In this document: piece after piece, positions 18,139-26,153 of the stretch | Layout: every line of letters starts with the position of its first letter | Numbering within the stretch: position 1 is the stretch's first letter | DNA from: Roseicyclus marinus | GTDB taxonomy: Bacteria; Pseudomonadota; Alphaproteobacteria; Rhodobacterales; Rhodobacteraceae | Reading direction: 5' to 3' | DNA: 64,000 nt | Assembly (NCBI RefSeq): GCF_030163795.1 | Contig: NZ_JASJOF010000003.1 | Coordinates: 357,501-421,500, forward strand | The notes under the pieces: generated by a model | What the model saw: the letters and a program-made list of their open reading frames with translations, nothing else | Told to the model about the DNA's origin: nothing | Databases searched by the model: none | Made by a program: the position numbers and the translations under genes

Positions 18139-19058
18139 GCGGCAGCAGCACATACGCCGATTGGATCGCGGTCGATTGGGGCACAACCCACCTGCGCGTC
18201 TGGGCCATCGGGGCGGATGGCAGCATCCGGGCTGAGGCGTCCTCGGCCAAGGGCATGGGCGGGCTGACGCGCGACGGGTTCGAGCCAGCGCTTCTTGATC
18301 TTGTAGAAGATTGGCTTGGGGGTGGGAAAACGCCTGTTCTGGCTTGCGGCATGGTCGGTGCGAAACAGGGCTGGGACGAGGCACCCTATATCCCGATCCC
18401 GGCAAAGCCTGCCGAACTTGTGCCGATGCGTGCCACGGCCCCCCGCGATCCAAGGCTGTCGTTTTCCATCGTGCCGGGTTTGAAACAGGCAAACCCGACT
18501 GACGTCATGCGCGGCGAGGAAACGCAGATCGCGGGCTTTCTCGCGCTTGAACCGGGGTTCGACGGCATCCTCTGCCTACCCGGTACCCATACCAAATGGG
18601 TGCACCTGAGCGCGGGCGAGGTTGTCAGTTTCCAGACCTGCATGACGGGTGAAATGTTCGATCTGCTCTCGCACCAAAGCGTCCTGCGCCATTCCGTTGC
18701 GGGTGAAGTGCTGGATGGTGAAACTTTTTCCGAGGCTGTCTCCGACACGCTGTCGCGGCCCGAACGTCTGGCGCAGCGCCTATTCGCCATCCGGGCTGAT
18801 GCCACGCTGAACGGCACCGGTTCCGCGGTCGCGCGTGCGCGCCTGTCCGGGGCGCTGATCGGGGCCGAGCTTGCGTCGACGCGGCCCTACTGGCTGGGCC
18901 AGCAGGTCGTCGTGGCAGGCGCACCCGCATTGGCCGATCTCTATGCCCGCGCGCTGGCGGGGCAGGGTGTCGCGGTTCGTGTGCTGGACGCGGCACCGCT
19001 GACGTTGGCAGGGTTGGCGCGCATCCGCGCCGCCCAAAAGGAGCCGACCCACACATGA
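18135..19058 (+). CDS. dgoK: 2-dehydro-3-deoxygalactonokinase
   Basis: DgoK phosphorylates 2-keto-3-deoxy-galactonate to the 6-phosphate. The 307-residue protein has the family start WIAVDWGTTHLRVWA, the central LPGTHTKWVHL motif and an ASKHA-type sugar kinase layout with a C-terminal VVVAGAPALADLY segment. The ATG at 18135 overlaps the SDR stop (ATGA) and the stop overlaps dgoA, so the kinase and aldolase are likely translationally coupled. Confidence 0.92.
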   Translation: MSGSSTYADWIAVDWGTTHLRVWAIGADGSIRAEASSAKGMGGLTRDGFEPALLDLVEDWLGGGKTPVLACGMVGAKQGWDEAPYIPIPAKPAELVPMRATAPRDPRLSFSIVPGLKQANPTDVMRGEETQIAGFLALEPGFDGILCLPGTHTKWVHLSAGEVVSFQTCMTGEMFDLLSHQSVLRHSVAGEVLDGETFSEAVSDTLSRPERLAQRLFAIRADATLNGTGSAVARARLSGALIGAELASTRPYWLGQQVVVAGAPALADLYARALAGQGVAVRVLDAAPLTLAGLARIRAAQKEPTHT

Positions 19059-19675
19059 CGGACCGCAACCTGATCGCCATCCTGCGCGGGCTGACCCCGG
19101 ACGAGGCGCTGCCCGTCGGCGAGGCGTTGCTTGATGCCGGGATCACCCGGATCGAGGTTCCGCTGAATTCGCCGCGCCCTCTCGAAAGCATCCGCATCTT
19201 GGTCGATCATCTGGGCCGTCACGCGCTGATCGGGGCGGGGACCGTTCTGGCCCCCGACGAGGTGCGCGAGGTTGCGGATGCAGGAGGGCGCCTGATCGTC
19301 TCGCCGAATTTCGATGCCGATGTCGTGGCAGAAACCAAGCGGCTTGGGCTTTTGAGCTTTCCGGGCGTTCTGACCCCGTCGGAGTGTTTCTCGGCCCTGA
19401 AAGCACGGGCTGATGGGCTCAAGATCTTTCCCGCCTTCCAGATGGGGATCGACGGGCTGATCGCGGTCCGGGCGGTCCTGCCCAAGGGCGCGCAGCTTTA
19501 CATGGTGGGCGGTGTCGGACCCGAGGCTTTCGCAGATTGGCTGGCGGCGGGGGCGAATGGCTTTGGTCTAGGGTCGTCGCTCTACAAACCGGGGCTTTCG
19601 GCGGCAGAGGTGGGCGTACGCGCCCGCCGCATGGTCGCGGCTTGGGATGAGGCGACCAAAGGGATCGCCGTATGA
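19055..19675 (+). CDS. dgoA: 2-dehydro-3-deoxy-6-phosphogalactonate aldolase
   Basis: DgoA splits 2-keto-3-deoxy-6-phosphogalactonate into pyruvate and glyceraldehyde 3-phosphate through a Schiff-base lysine. The 206-residue protein is a KDPG-aldolase-type TIM barrel: NLIAILRGLTPDEA, IEVPLNSP, GAGTVLAPDEV, FPGVLTPSE, and the lysine motif DGLKIFPA. Family length is normal. In some bacteria DgoA is fused to the dehydratase; here it stands alone and no dehydratase is nearby. Confidence 0.93.
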   Translation: MTDRNLIAILRGLTPDEALPVGEALLDAGITRIEVPLNSPRPLESIRILVDHLGRHALIGAGTVLAPDEVREVADAGGRLIVSPNFDADVVAETKRLGLLSFPGVLTPSECFSALKARADGLKIFPAFQMGIDGLIAVRAVLPKGAQLYMVGGVGPEAFADWLAAGANGFGLGSSLYKPGLSAAEVGVRARRMVAAWDEATKGIAV

Positions 19676-20532
19676 GCGTTGCGGTGCATGACGACCGTCC
19701 CTGCATCTTGGGCGAGGGGCCGCTGTGGCATCCGGGGCGGGGGCAATTGTTCTGGTTCGATATCATGGGCAAACGATTGATGACCCGTGATACCGATGGG
19801 CCGCGCGATTGGCTGTTTGACCGCCATGTTTCAGCTGCCGGGTGGGTCGATGACGATACGCTTCTGATAGCGACCGAAACCGACCTGTGCCGGTTTTCCC
19901 TGTTGACCGGTCAGGCTGCGCCTTTTGCGGCGCTGGAGGCCGACAATTCCGTCACCCGGTCGAATGACGGACGCGCCGACCCGATGGGCGGCTTCTGGAT
20001 CGGGACGATGGGCAAGCGGGCCGAAGCGCGCGCAGGCTCCCTTTACCGGTATTGGAGGGGTGAATTGCGCTGCCTGCGCGATGGCATCACCATCCCGAAT
20101 GCCACCTGTTTCGCCCCTGACGGGCGCACCGCTTATTTCGCCGATACGGCGGCCCATGTCGTCTGGCGCATCGCGCTGGATGCCGATGGCTGGCCTGCCG
20201 GGGACTGGCAGGTATTCCTCGATCACCGGGACAGCGGCCTGAACCCCGATGGGGCGGTCGTGGATGCCGATGGCCATCTGATCGTTGCGGAATGGGGCGC
20301 ATCGCGCGTCGCGCGCTACGCGCCGAATGGAAATCTCGTAGAAGAAATATCGCTTCCCGTTCCGCAGCCGTCCTGCCCGGCCATGGGCGGGCAGAACTTG
20401 TCGACGCTCTACGTCACAACCGCCCGTCAGGGCCTGTCCGATGCGGCAATGGCGGCCGCGCCGCTGTCGGGGCAAACCTTTGCCATTGCCACCGGCTGGC
20501 GCGGACAGGCGGAACACCGGGTGATCCTGTGA
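19672..20532 (+). CDS. SMP-30/gluconolactonase family protein, candidate galactonolactonase
   Basis: This 286-residue six-bladed beta-propeller belongs to the SMP-30/regucalcin group of metal-dependent lactonases. Family features are LGEGPLWHPGRGQLFWFDI at the start, SNDGRADPMGGFWIGTM in the middle and LNPDGAVVDADGHL further on. In this operon it probably opens galactono-lactone to galactonate. It overlaps dgoA (ATGA) and the beta-galactosidase (GTGA) by 4 nt. Confidence 0.88.
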   Translation: MSVAVHDDRPCILGEGPLWHPGRGQLFWFDIMGKRLMTRDTDGPRDWLFDRHVSAAGWVDDDTLLIATETDLCRFSLLTGQAAPFAALEADNSVTRSNDGRADPMGGFWIGTMGKRAEARAGSLYRYWRGELRCLRDGITIPNATCFAPDGRTAYFADTAAHVVWRIALDADGWPAGDWQVFLDHRDSGLNPDGAVVDADGHLIVAEWGASRVARYAPNGNLVEEISLPVPQPSCPAMGGQNLSTLYVTTARQGLSDAAMAAAPLSGQTFAIATGWRGQAEHRVIL

Positions 20533-22454
20533 GCCTGAAACGCACCCTTGGCACCTGCTACTACCCCGAACACTGGCCCGAGGATATCTGGGCCGAGGAT
20601 GCCGCGCGCATGGCCGATCTGGGCCTGACATGGGTCAGAATCGGGGAATTCGCCTGGTCGCGGCTGGAACCCGCCCCCGGCGATCTGCGGCTCGACTGGC
20701 TCGAGCGGGCCATCGACACGCTGCATGGCGCGGGGTTGAAGGTGGTCTTGGGCACGCCCACCGCCACGCCACCGCGCTGGATGCTGGACCGCCACCCCGA
20801 CATTCTGGCCGTCGATGGGAATGGCCGCCCGCGCGGCTTCGGCTCTCGGCGGCATTACTGCTTTTCCCACGACGGCTACCGGGCCGAGGCGGTGCGGATC
20901 ACCGTGATCCTTGCCAGACGCTTCGGGCGCAAGGTCGAAGCCTGGCAGACCGACAACGAATACGGCTGCCATGATACGATCCTGAGCTATTCGGATGCCG
21001 CGCGTCGCGCGTTCCGCGACTGGCTGGCGCAGAAATACCAATCGCCCGAGGCGCTGAACCGGGCTTGGGGCAATGTGTTTTGGTCGATGGACTATGACAG
21101 CTTCGACCAGATCGACCTGCCCAACCTCACCGTGACCGAACCCAACCCGGCGCATGCGCTCGATTTCCGGCGTTTTTCCTCGGACCAGGTGGCACGGTTC
21201 AATGCAGCCCAAGTGGCGGCGATCCGCGCCCATTCCGACGCGCCGATCAGCCACAATTACATGGGCCGCATCGTCGAATTCGACCATTTCGCGCTGGGCC
21301 GCCAGATGGAAATCGCAACGTGGGACAGTTATCCCTTGGGCTTTCTAGAGGATCGGCTGGAGGAGCCGCCCGAGGTCAAGCGCCATTACGCCCGTCAGGG
21401 CGATCCGGATTTCCAAGCCTTTCACCACGACCTATACCGGGCTGTCGCCGCGCAATTCCCGACGGGCGATACGCCGCGCTGGTGGGTGATGGAACAGCAG
21501 CCCGGCCCGGTGAACTGGGCCCCGCACAACCCCGCGCCAGCACCCGGCATGGTGCGGCTCTGGACATGGGAGGCCTTTGCCCATGGCGCGGAATGCGTCA
21601 GCTATTTCCGCTGGCGGCAGGCCCCTTTCGCGCAGGAACAATATCACGCGGGCCTTCTGCGCCCCGACAGCGCCCCAGCTCCCGGCTACCACGAAGCGGC
21701 AGAGGTCGCGCGCGAGTTGTCCGCAGCCCCGCTGGTCGATGTGGCGCAGGCCCCTGTCGCGCTCGTCTTCGACTACGCCTCTGCCTGGGCTTGGGCGGTG
21801 CAGCCGCAGGGGCAGGGTTGCGATTATTTCCGGCTGGTGTTCGAGGTCTATCGGGGCCTGCGCAAGCTGGGCCTTTCCATCGACATCCTGCCGCCCGATA
21901 CCGCCACGCTCGACGGCTACAGGCTCGTGCTCGTGCCGGGTGTCGTGACCCTGTCCGATCCGCTGAAGCGGGCGTTGGCCATGACGACTGCGCAGGTCCT
22001 GATCGGCCCGCGCAGCAACGCCAAGACCGCCGCGCTGTCCATTCCCGTGCCCCTGCCCCCGGCCATCCACGGTCTCGATGTCACGGTTTCCCGGGTCGAG
22101 ACGTTGCGCCCCGACATGCCTGTTCCAATGGCGGGCGCGGGGCATATCACTCTCTGGCGCGAGGAACTGGAGGGCGGAGCCGAGGTGCTTGACCGTGATG
22201 CCGAGGGGCGGCCGGTGACGATGCGGGCGGGCCATGTGACGTATCTGGGCGGCTGGCCGGACCCGGCGCTCCTGCGTCACCTCCTGATCCGGGCTTGTGA
22301 CGCCGCAGGTGTGGCAACGCTCGACCTTCCGCCGGATATGAGGGTTCGTCAGGCGGGGCCTGTGCGGTTTGTCTTCAACCATGGGCCTGCGCCGGTGGTG
22401 TTCGACGGGATCACCTTGCCGCCCGCTGGCCTTGTGCGACAGGATGCTGTCTAG
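20529..22454 (+). CDS. Family GH42 beta-galactosidase
   Basis: GH42 enzymes hydrolyse terminal beta-galactosides with retention. The 641-residue protein (GTG start, overlapping the lactonase stop as GTGA) begins LKRTLGTCYYPEHWPEDIW. It has the acid/base Glu144 in DNEYGCHD and the nucleophile Glu322 in VMEQQPGPVNW, then the trimerisation domain and a C-terminal beta domain. No signal peptide is visible, so it acts in the cytoplasm on imported sugar. Its 3' end overlaps the convergent dioxygenase gene by 4 nt. Confidence 0.93.
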   Translation: MSLKRTLGTCYYPEHWPEDIWAEDAARMADLGLTWVRIGEFAWSRLEPAPGDLRLDWLERAIDTLHGAGLKVVLGTPTATPPRWMLDRHPDILAVDGNGRPRGFGSRRHYCFSHDGYRAEAVRITVILARRFGRKVEAWQTDNEYGCHDTILSYSDAARRAFRDWLAQKYQSPEALNRAWGNVFWSMDYDSFDQIDLPNLTVTEPNPAHALDFRRFSSDQVARFNAAQVAAIRAHSDAPISHNYMGRIVEFDHFALGRQMEIATWDSYPLGFLEDRLEEPPEVKRHYARQGDPDFQAFHHDLYRAVAAQFPTGDTPRWWVMEQQPGPVNWAPHNPAPAPGMVRLWTWEAFAHGAECVSYFRWRQAPFAQEQYHAGLLRPDSAPAPGYHEAAEVARELSAAPLVDVAQAPVALVFDYASAWAWAVQPQGQGCDYFRLVFEVYRGLRKLGLSIDILPPDTATLDGYRLVLVPGVVTLSDPLKRALAMTTAQVLIGPRSNAKTAALSIPVPLPPAIHGLDVTVSRVETLRPDMPVPMAGAGHITLWREELEGGAEVLDRDAEGRPVTMRAGHVTYLGGWPDPALLRHLLIRACDAAGVATLDLPPDMRVRQAGPVRFVFNHGPAPVVFDGITLPPAGLVRQDAV

Positions 22455-23377
22455 CCGCCCACCTTTTCCCGGTAGGTCGCGTCCAGCCGCGATTGCAGGT
22501 AATCGGCCGCCCGGATCGGGGCGTATTTCGGCGCACCCGTGCCGGGAAGGGCCGCGACGATCACATCCGGGTTCGCCTCGACGAACATGGCGACGGACCG
22601 ACGCCGCCGTTTGGGCCGCAGCACGCGATGCGGGGTCGAGACGTAGATGTCGTTGGTCCAGCGCATCAGGCAATCGCCGATATTGACCACATAGGCCCCG
22701 GGCAGATGCGGAACGTCGATCCAGTCTCCCCCGCGCGGGTGCACCTGAAGCCCGGGTTCGCCATCGGTCAGCAACAGGGTCACCACACCGTAATCCGAAT
22801 GCGCGCCCGCCCCGATTTCGCCCGTAGCCCCGGTCGAGGGCGGATAATGCAGCACCCGAAGCGCGGCCAGCGGTTCGTGGAACATCCCGTTGAAATGATC
22901 CTCGGGCAGCGACAGGTCCAGCGCGATGGCCCGGCACAGCCGCACACCAAGACCGAGGGCCGCATCGTAATAGGCAAGCATCGTGTCGCGGAACCCCGGC
23001 AGGTCGGGCCATTGGTTCACGCCACGAAACGGCTCGCCCGCCGCGACACGCGGATCGGCGGGATCCATATCGTAGCCGATGTTGAAGCTTTCCTTGCGAT
23101 CCGCTTGACCGCTCGCCTCGTCAAGGCTTTCCAGCCCGTCATGGGCCCAACCGCGGTAATGCGGCGTCTTGAGGATCGACACCTTCTCCTTTTCCGCGGG
23201 CGGCAAGCCGAAAAACGTATCGGCCTGCGCCAGAACGGCGGCTTGCAGGACAGGGTCTATCCCGTGCCCCGTCAACAAAAAGAATCCCGGCCCGCGCGCC
23301 GCCGCCCCAAGGTCGGCGACAAACCCGTCGCGATCGGTACCGCCTGAAAATCTCGTGAAATCCAGAACCGGGATCAT
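22451..23377 (-). CDS. 2OG-Fe(II) dioxygenase of the isopenicillin N synthase family
   Basis: This is a 308-residue non-heme iron oxygenase. The facial triad is His193 and Asp195 (AHSDYG) plus His250 (STPHRV), and the co-substrate arginine motif follows as RRS at 259-261. The N-terminus (IPVLDF) and the early GFFLLTGHGI segment are typical. It is the last gene of the minus-strand catabolic operon and overlaps the preceding oxidoreductase by 4 nt (ATGA). Members of this family include thymine 7-hydroxylase as well as secondary-metabolism enzymes; the substrate here is unknown. Confidence 0.87.
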   Translation of the reverse strand: MIPVLDFTRFSGGTDRDGFVADLGAAARGPGFFLLTGHGIDPVLQAAVLAQADTFFGLPPAEKEKVSILKTPHYRGWAHDGLESLDEASGQADRKESFNIGYDMDPADPRVAAGEPFRGVNQWPDLPGFRDTMLAYYDAALGLGVRLCRAIALDLSLPEDHFNGMFHEPLAALRVLHYPPSTGATGEIGAGAHSDYGVVTLLLTDGEPGLQVHPRGGDWIDVPHLPGAYVVNIGDCLMRWTNDIYVSTPHRVLRPKRRRRSVAMFVEANPDVIVAALPGTGAPKYAPIRAADYLQSRLDATYREKVGG

Positions 23378-24000
23378 GCCGGCGCCTCCTTCATCTTGGA
23401 CGTTCCACCCAGAAACCGGTCCAGTTTCGCGGCGACCCGCTGCAGGTGCCGTGCCCGGCTTTCAGGCGAAGAGCTGTCCATCAGGTAATGCGCGGCAAAA
23501 GCGGTCTTGCAGCCTTTCGCACACAATAGCCGCACACCGCGCATCAGGGTCCGCCGTCCGGGCGCGCCGATGATCCGCGTCAGCCACCAGCTGGCGCCGC
23601 AGGTTGTGAAAACCGCCAGCCGGGTCACATGGGTCAGGCCGGGCCGAATGTTCGCATGGGCCGCATCAGGCATCAGAAAGGCGACGCCGGGCAGCATGAC
23701 ACGGTCCAGCCAACCCTTGATCATCGCGGGCAGGCCATACCACCACGTCGGATAGACGAAGATCAGGGTATCGCACCATTGCAGGTCCGCGACATGGCTT
23801 TCCACGGGCACCCGGTTCCCCGGCTCGGCCTCGTACCCCTCGTGTTCGGCCGCCGACAGCACAGGGTCGAACCCCTCGGCGTAAAGGTCGCGCAACCGGA
23901 TCTCCGCACCTGCCACGGCCAGCCGCTCCAGAACGACATCGCGCACGGCCTCGGTAAAGCTGCCGCGGCGCGGGTGGCAATAGATCACTAGCGCGCGCAT
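23374..24000 (-). CDS. NAD(P)H-dependent flavodoxin-fold oxidoreductase (NQO family), second of tandem pair
   Basis: The 208-residue protein belongs to the NAD(P)H:quinone/F-NQO flavodoxin-like family: ALVIYCHPRRGSF at the start, then FVYPTWWYGLPAMIKGWLDR, the usual flavin-site segment. It is clearly homologous to the gene just upstream (AEGFDPVLSAAE against AEGFSPVLTQEE), so the two arose by tandem duplication. The ATG at 24000 overlaps the upstream TGA (TGATG). Its last codons form a copy of the AAGATGAAGGAGG element that also serves as the ribosome-binding site of the dioxygenase. Confidence 0.85.
   Translation of the reverse strand: MRALVIYCHPRRGSFTEAVRDVVLERLAVAGAEIRLRDLYAEGFDPVLSAAEHEGYEAEPGNRVPVESHVADLQWCDTLIFVYPTWWYGLPAMIKGWLDRVMLPGVAFLMPDAAHANIRPGLTHVTRLAVFTTCGASWWLTRIIGAPGRRTLMRGVRLLCAKGCKTAFAAHYLMDSSSPESRARHLQRVAAKLDRFLGGTSKMKEAPA
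23382..23401 (-). repeat. Short copy of the AAGATGAAGGAGG element at a gene junction (copy D)
   Basis: On the minus strand this reads GTCCAAGATGAAGGAGGCGC. It encodes the C-terminal TSKMKEA of the oxidoreductase and places AAGGAGG 7 nt before the ATG of the dioxygenase at 23377. It matches the tail of the larger elements at 59517-59559 and 24587-24622. Confidence 0.45.
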
Positions 24001-24581
24001 CAAAAAACCTCCATCTCGCGGCCGACCCGGTCGAGGAAGGCGCCGCGCGCGGCGTCACTTGCCCGGTTCATGTCATACAGCGCGAGATAGCGCAGCTTGT
24101 CCGGGCGGCAGACATGCCAGACGGCCCGCGTCACGGATTTGCGGGGCGGATCGCCGACCAGCATCGCCCGCATCCGTGTTCCGCCATAGGTCGTCACGGC
24201 GGCAAGCTTGCGGATATGCGTCAGGTTTGGCTTCACGCTGCCATCCTCGAGACGAAAGGAAACTCCGGGCAGGAAAACACGGTCAAGAAATCCCTTGAGG
24301 ATTGCGGGATAGCCGAAATTCCAGACCGGAAAGACCATGACCATCGCATCGGCGGCGCGCAACCGCTCGACGTATTCGGCAACGGGCGCGGTATTTGGTC
24401 CGACCTCATGATAACCGCGCCGTTCTTCTTGCGTCAGCACTGGGGAAAACCCCTCGGCGTTCAGGTCGCAATCATCCACGTCCCAGCCCGCGCGGGTCAG
24501 GCGGTCTACCACGCAGCCATGGAGCGCCGCCGAAAAACTCTCGGGGCAGGGATGGGCGAACAACACCAATGCACGGGCCAC
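24000..24581 (-). CDS. NAD(P)H-dependent flavodoxin-fold oxidoreductase (NQO family), first of tandem pair
   Basis: The 193-residue protein starts VARALVLFAHPCPESFSAAL and has VFPVWNFGYPAILKGFLDRVFLPG, the flavin-binding region of the NQO family. I chose the GTG at 24581: an AAAAGGGG ribosome-binding site precedes it and the family motif begins three residues later, whereas upstream translation runs through repeat DNA. The partner gene follows with a TGATG overlap. Likely role: supply of reduced flavin or reduction of a pathway intermediate (inference). Confidence 0.83.
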   Translation of the reverse strand: MARALVLFAHPCPESFSAALHGCVVDRLTRAGWDVDDCDLNAEGFSPVLTQEERRGYHEVGPNTAPVAEYVERLRAADAMVMVFPVWNFGYPAILKGFLDRVFLPGVSFRLEDGSVKPNLTHIRKLAAVTTYGGTRMRAMLVGDPPRKSVTRAVWHVCRPDKLRYLALYDMNRASDAARGAFLDRVGREMEVF

Positions 24582-24586
24582 GGGTC

Positions 24587-24643
24587 GCCCCTTTTCATCT
24601 TGGCAGGAAAACTCTGGGGGGTCCGGGGGGTAAAACCCCCCGG
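24587..24643 (-). repeat. GC hairpin plus degenerate RBS-bearing element (copy C)
   Basis: The 159-nt gap between the FAD oxidase and the first NQO gene contains a perfect 8-bp stem, CCGGGGGG (24623-24630) with CCCCCCGG (24636-24643), and a TAAAA loop. On the minus strand it is followed by ACCCCCCAGAGTTTTCCTGC and CCAAGATGAAAAGGGG, the latter resembling copies B and D and forming the ribosome-binding site of the next gene. It could attenuate or stabilise the downstream three genes. Confidence 0.6.
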
Positions 24644-24740
24644 CGGGTTGTCTCGCGCAGCGAGGCGAAGCCCTTGGCCTCCGCCCGTTCCGGGCGCGAA
24701 AGGTCCACGGGACCATCCGTCGGATGCGCCAAACTGCTTC

Positions 24741-26153
24741 TCACTCCGCGGCCTCGGGCTTGGGCGTCATCGCGGGATAGCGATACATCTGCCCGTAGTC
24801 GAAATCGGGCGTGTCCCACGTCACCATCTTGCCGGGGTTCAACAGGCCCTTGGGATCCGCCTCGCGCTTGAAATCGAGCTGCCGCTGATCGGCCGATTGC
24901 CGCCCTCCCTCCTCCAGCGTGTAGCGATGGGGATTGAAGATCAGCGCGCCGGCCTCCTCGTGCATCCGCACGATCTCGTCCAGCCGCTCCTTCGTGGTGA
25001 ATTTCACAAGGCTTAGCCCGGCGAATGCGATCTTGCCGTCCATCCGGATCGCCTCCAGATGTTGCAACACCTCGGGGCTGAGCGCATCGCGCATCTTCTC
25101 GATCAGGCCCAGATGCTCGGGAAATCCGTAGCGCACCTGCAGATAGGTGATGGATGGGTCGACCCTCAACGCCCTTAGCGTCGTGTGGTTCCAGCCGTAT
25201 TCGAAAACCGGGCCGGGCGTCTTGGGCCAATCCATCTCGTCCGAGCGATAGATCATCCGGGCCTCAGGGTGCCGTCCCAGAAACGTGAGAAAGCCGTCCA
25301 TCGAATGCGGCGCGATCATCAGCCCGATCAGCGTATCATCGGCCTCGATATGCGGCTTGACGCGGGAAAAGTAATCGAAGGGCGCGGGCGCCTCGTAAAC
25401 GCTGGCCAGCTTCAGCAAGATGCCATCCTGATTGGCCAGCTTGTCGGTAAACCGCGCCGCATCCATGAAATCCTTGGTCGCGACGAAAACGTCGATCCAG
25501 TCATAGGCAGGTGCCAGCGGCAGCTCCAACTCGGTGATGATCCCGTTCGTGCCATAGGCATGGCTGACGCGGGCCAGTTCCTCGCCGCGGAATTCGAGGA
25601 TGCGGGGCTCTTCCTCCATCGTCACGACGCGCAGGCGGATGATGTTGCCCAGATCGCGCAAGGACCCCCAATGGACCGAGCCCACGCCGCCGGACCCGCC
25701 GGCGATGAACCCGCCGATCGTCGCCGTCGCCCATGTGCTCGAGAACATCCGGATTTCCTGCCCCGAATGCGCCTTGCAATGGGCATCCAGATCTTTCAGC
25801 AAGATGCCCGGCTCGCAGATCACGCGCCCCGGATGAACCTCCTTCACCTTGTCCATGTAGCGTAGATGCATGACGCAGCCGCCGCGCATCGGCATGGCCT
25901 GCCCGTAATTGCCCGTGCCCGCGCCCCGTGTCGTGACCGGCACGTCATGGGCATAACAGACGCGCAAAACCTCGATCACCTCGGCCTCGGATTTCGGGTT
26001 CACCACGAAATCCGCCTCGAGGTGATCCATCGCCTCTTTCAGGACCGGCGAGTACCAAAAGAAATCGCGGCTCTTGGCACGGATAGTGGCCGGGTTCTCG
26101 TCTTGCTCGATATGGGCGAGGGCGGCCTTGGCGGCGGCGACATTGGCTTGCAT
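24741..26153 (-). CDS. FAD-binding oxidase (GlcD/D-lactate dehydrogenase type)
   Basis: This is a 470-residue flavoprotein of the PCMH/vanillyl-alcohol-oxidase superfamily. The FAD-binding domain carries VTTRGAGTGNYGQAMP and IGGFIAGGSGGVGSVHWGSL, and the C-terminal half is the cap domain, ending near KREADPKGLLNPGKMV. It begins one base after the amidohydrolase stop (TGA then ATG), so the two are co-translated. Substrate is unknown; family members oxidise hydroxy acids or related alcohols, which would suit a ring-cleavage or hydroxylated intermediate. Confidence 0.85.
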   Translation of the reverse strand: MQANVAAAKAALAHIEQDENPATIRAKSRDFFWYSPVLKEAMDHLEADFVVNPKSEAEVIEVLRVCYAHDVPVTTRGAGTGNYGQAMPMRGGCVMHLRYMDKVKEVHPGRVICEPGILLKDLDAHCKAHSGQEIRMFSSTWATATIGGFIAGGSGGVGSVHWGSLRDLGNIIRLRVVTMEEEPRILEFRGEELARVSHAYGTNGIITELELPLAPAYDWIDVFVATKDFMDAARFTDKLANQDGILLKLASVYEAPAPFDYFSRVKPHIEADDTLIGLMIAPHSMDGFLTFLGRHPEARMIYRSDEMDWPKTPGPVFEYGWNHTTLRALRVDPSITYLQVRYGFPEHLGLIEKMRDALSPEVLQHLEAIRMDGKIAFAGLSLVKFTTKERLDEIVRMHEEAGALIFNPHRYTLEEGGRQSADQRQLDFKREADPKGLLNPGKMVTWDTPDFDYGQMYRYPAMTPKPEAAE

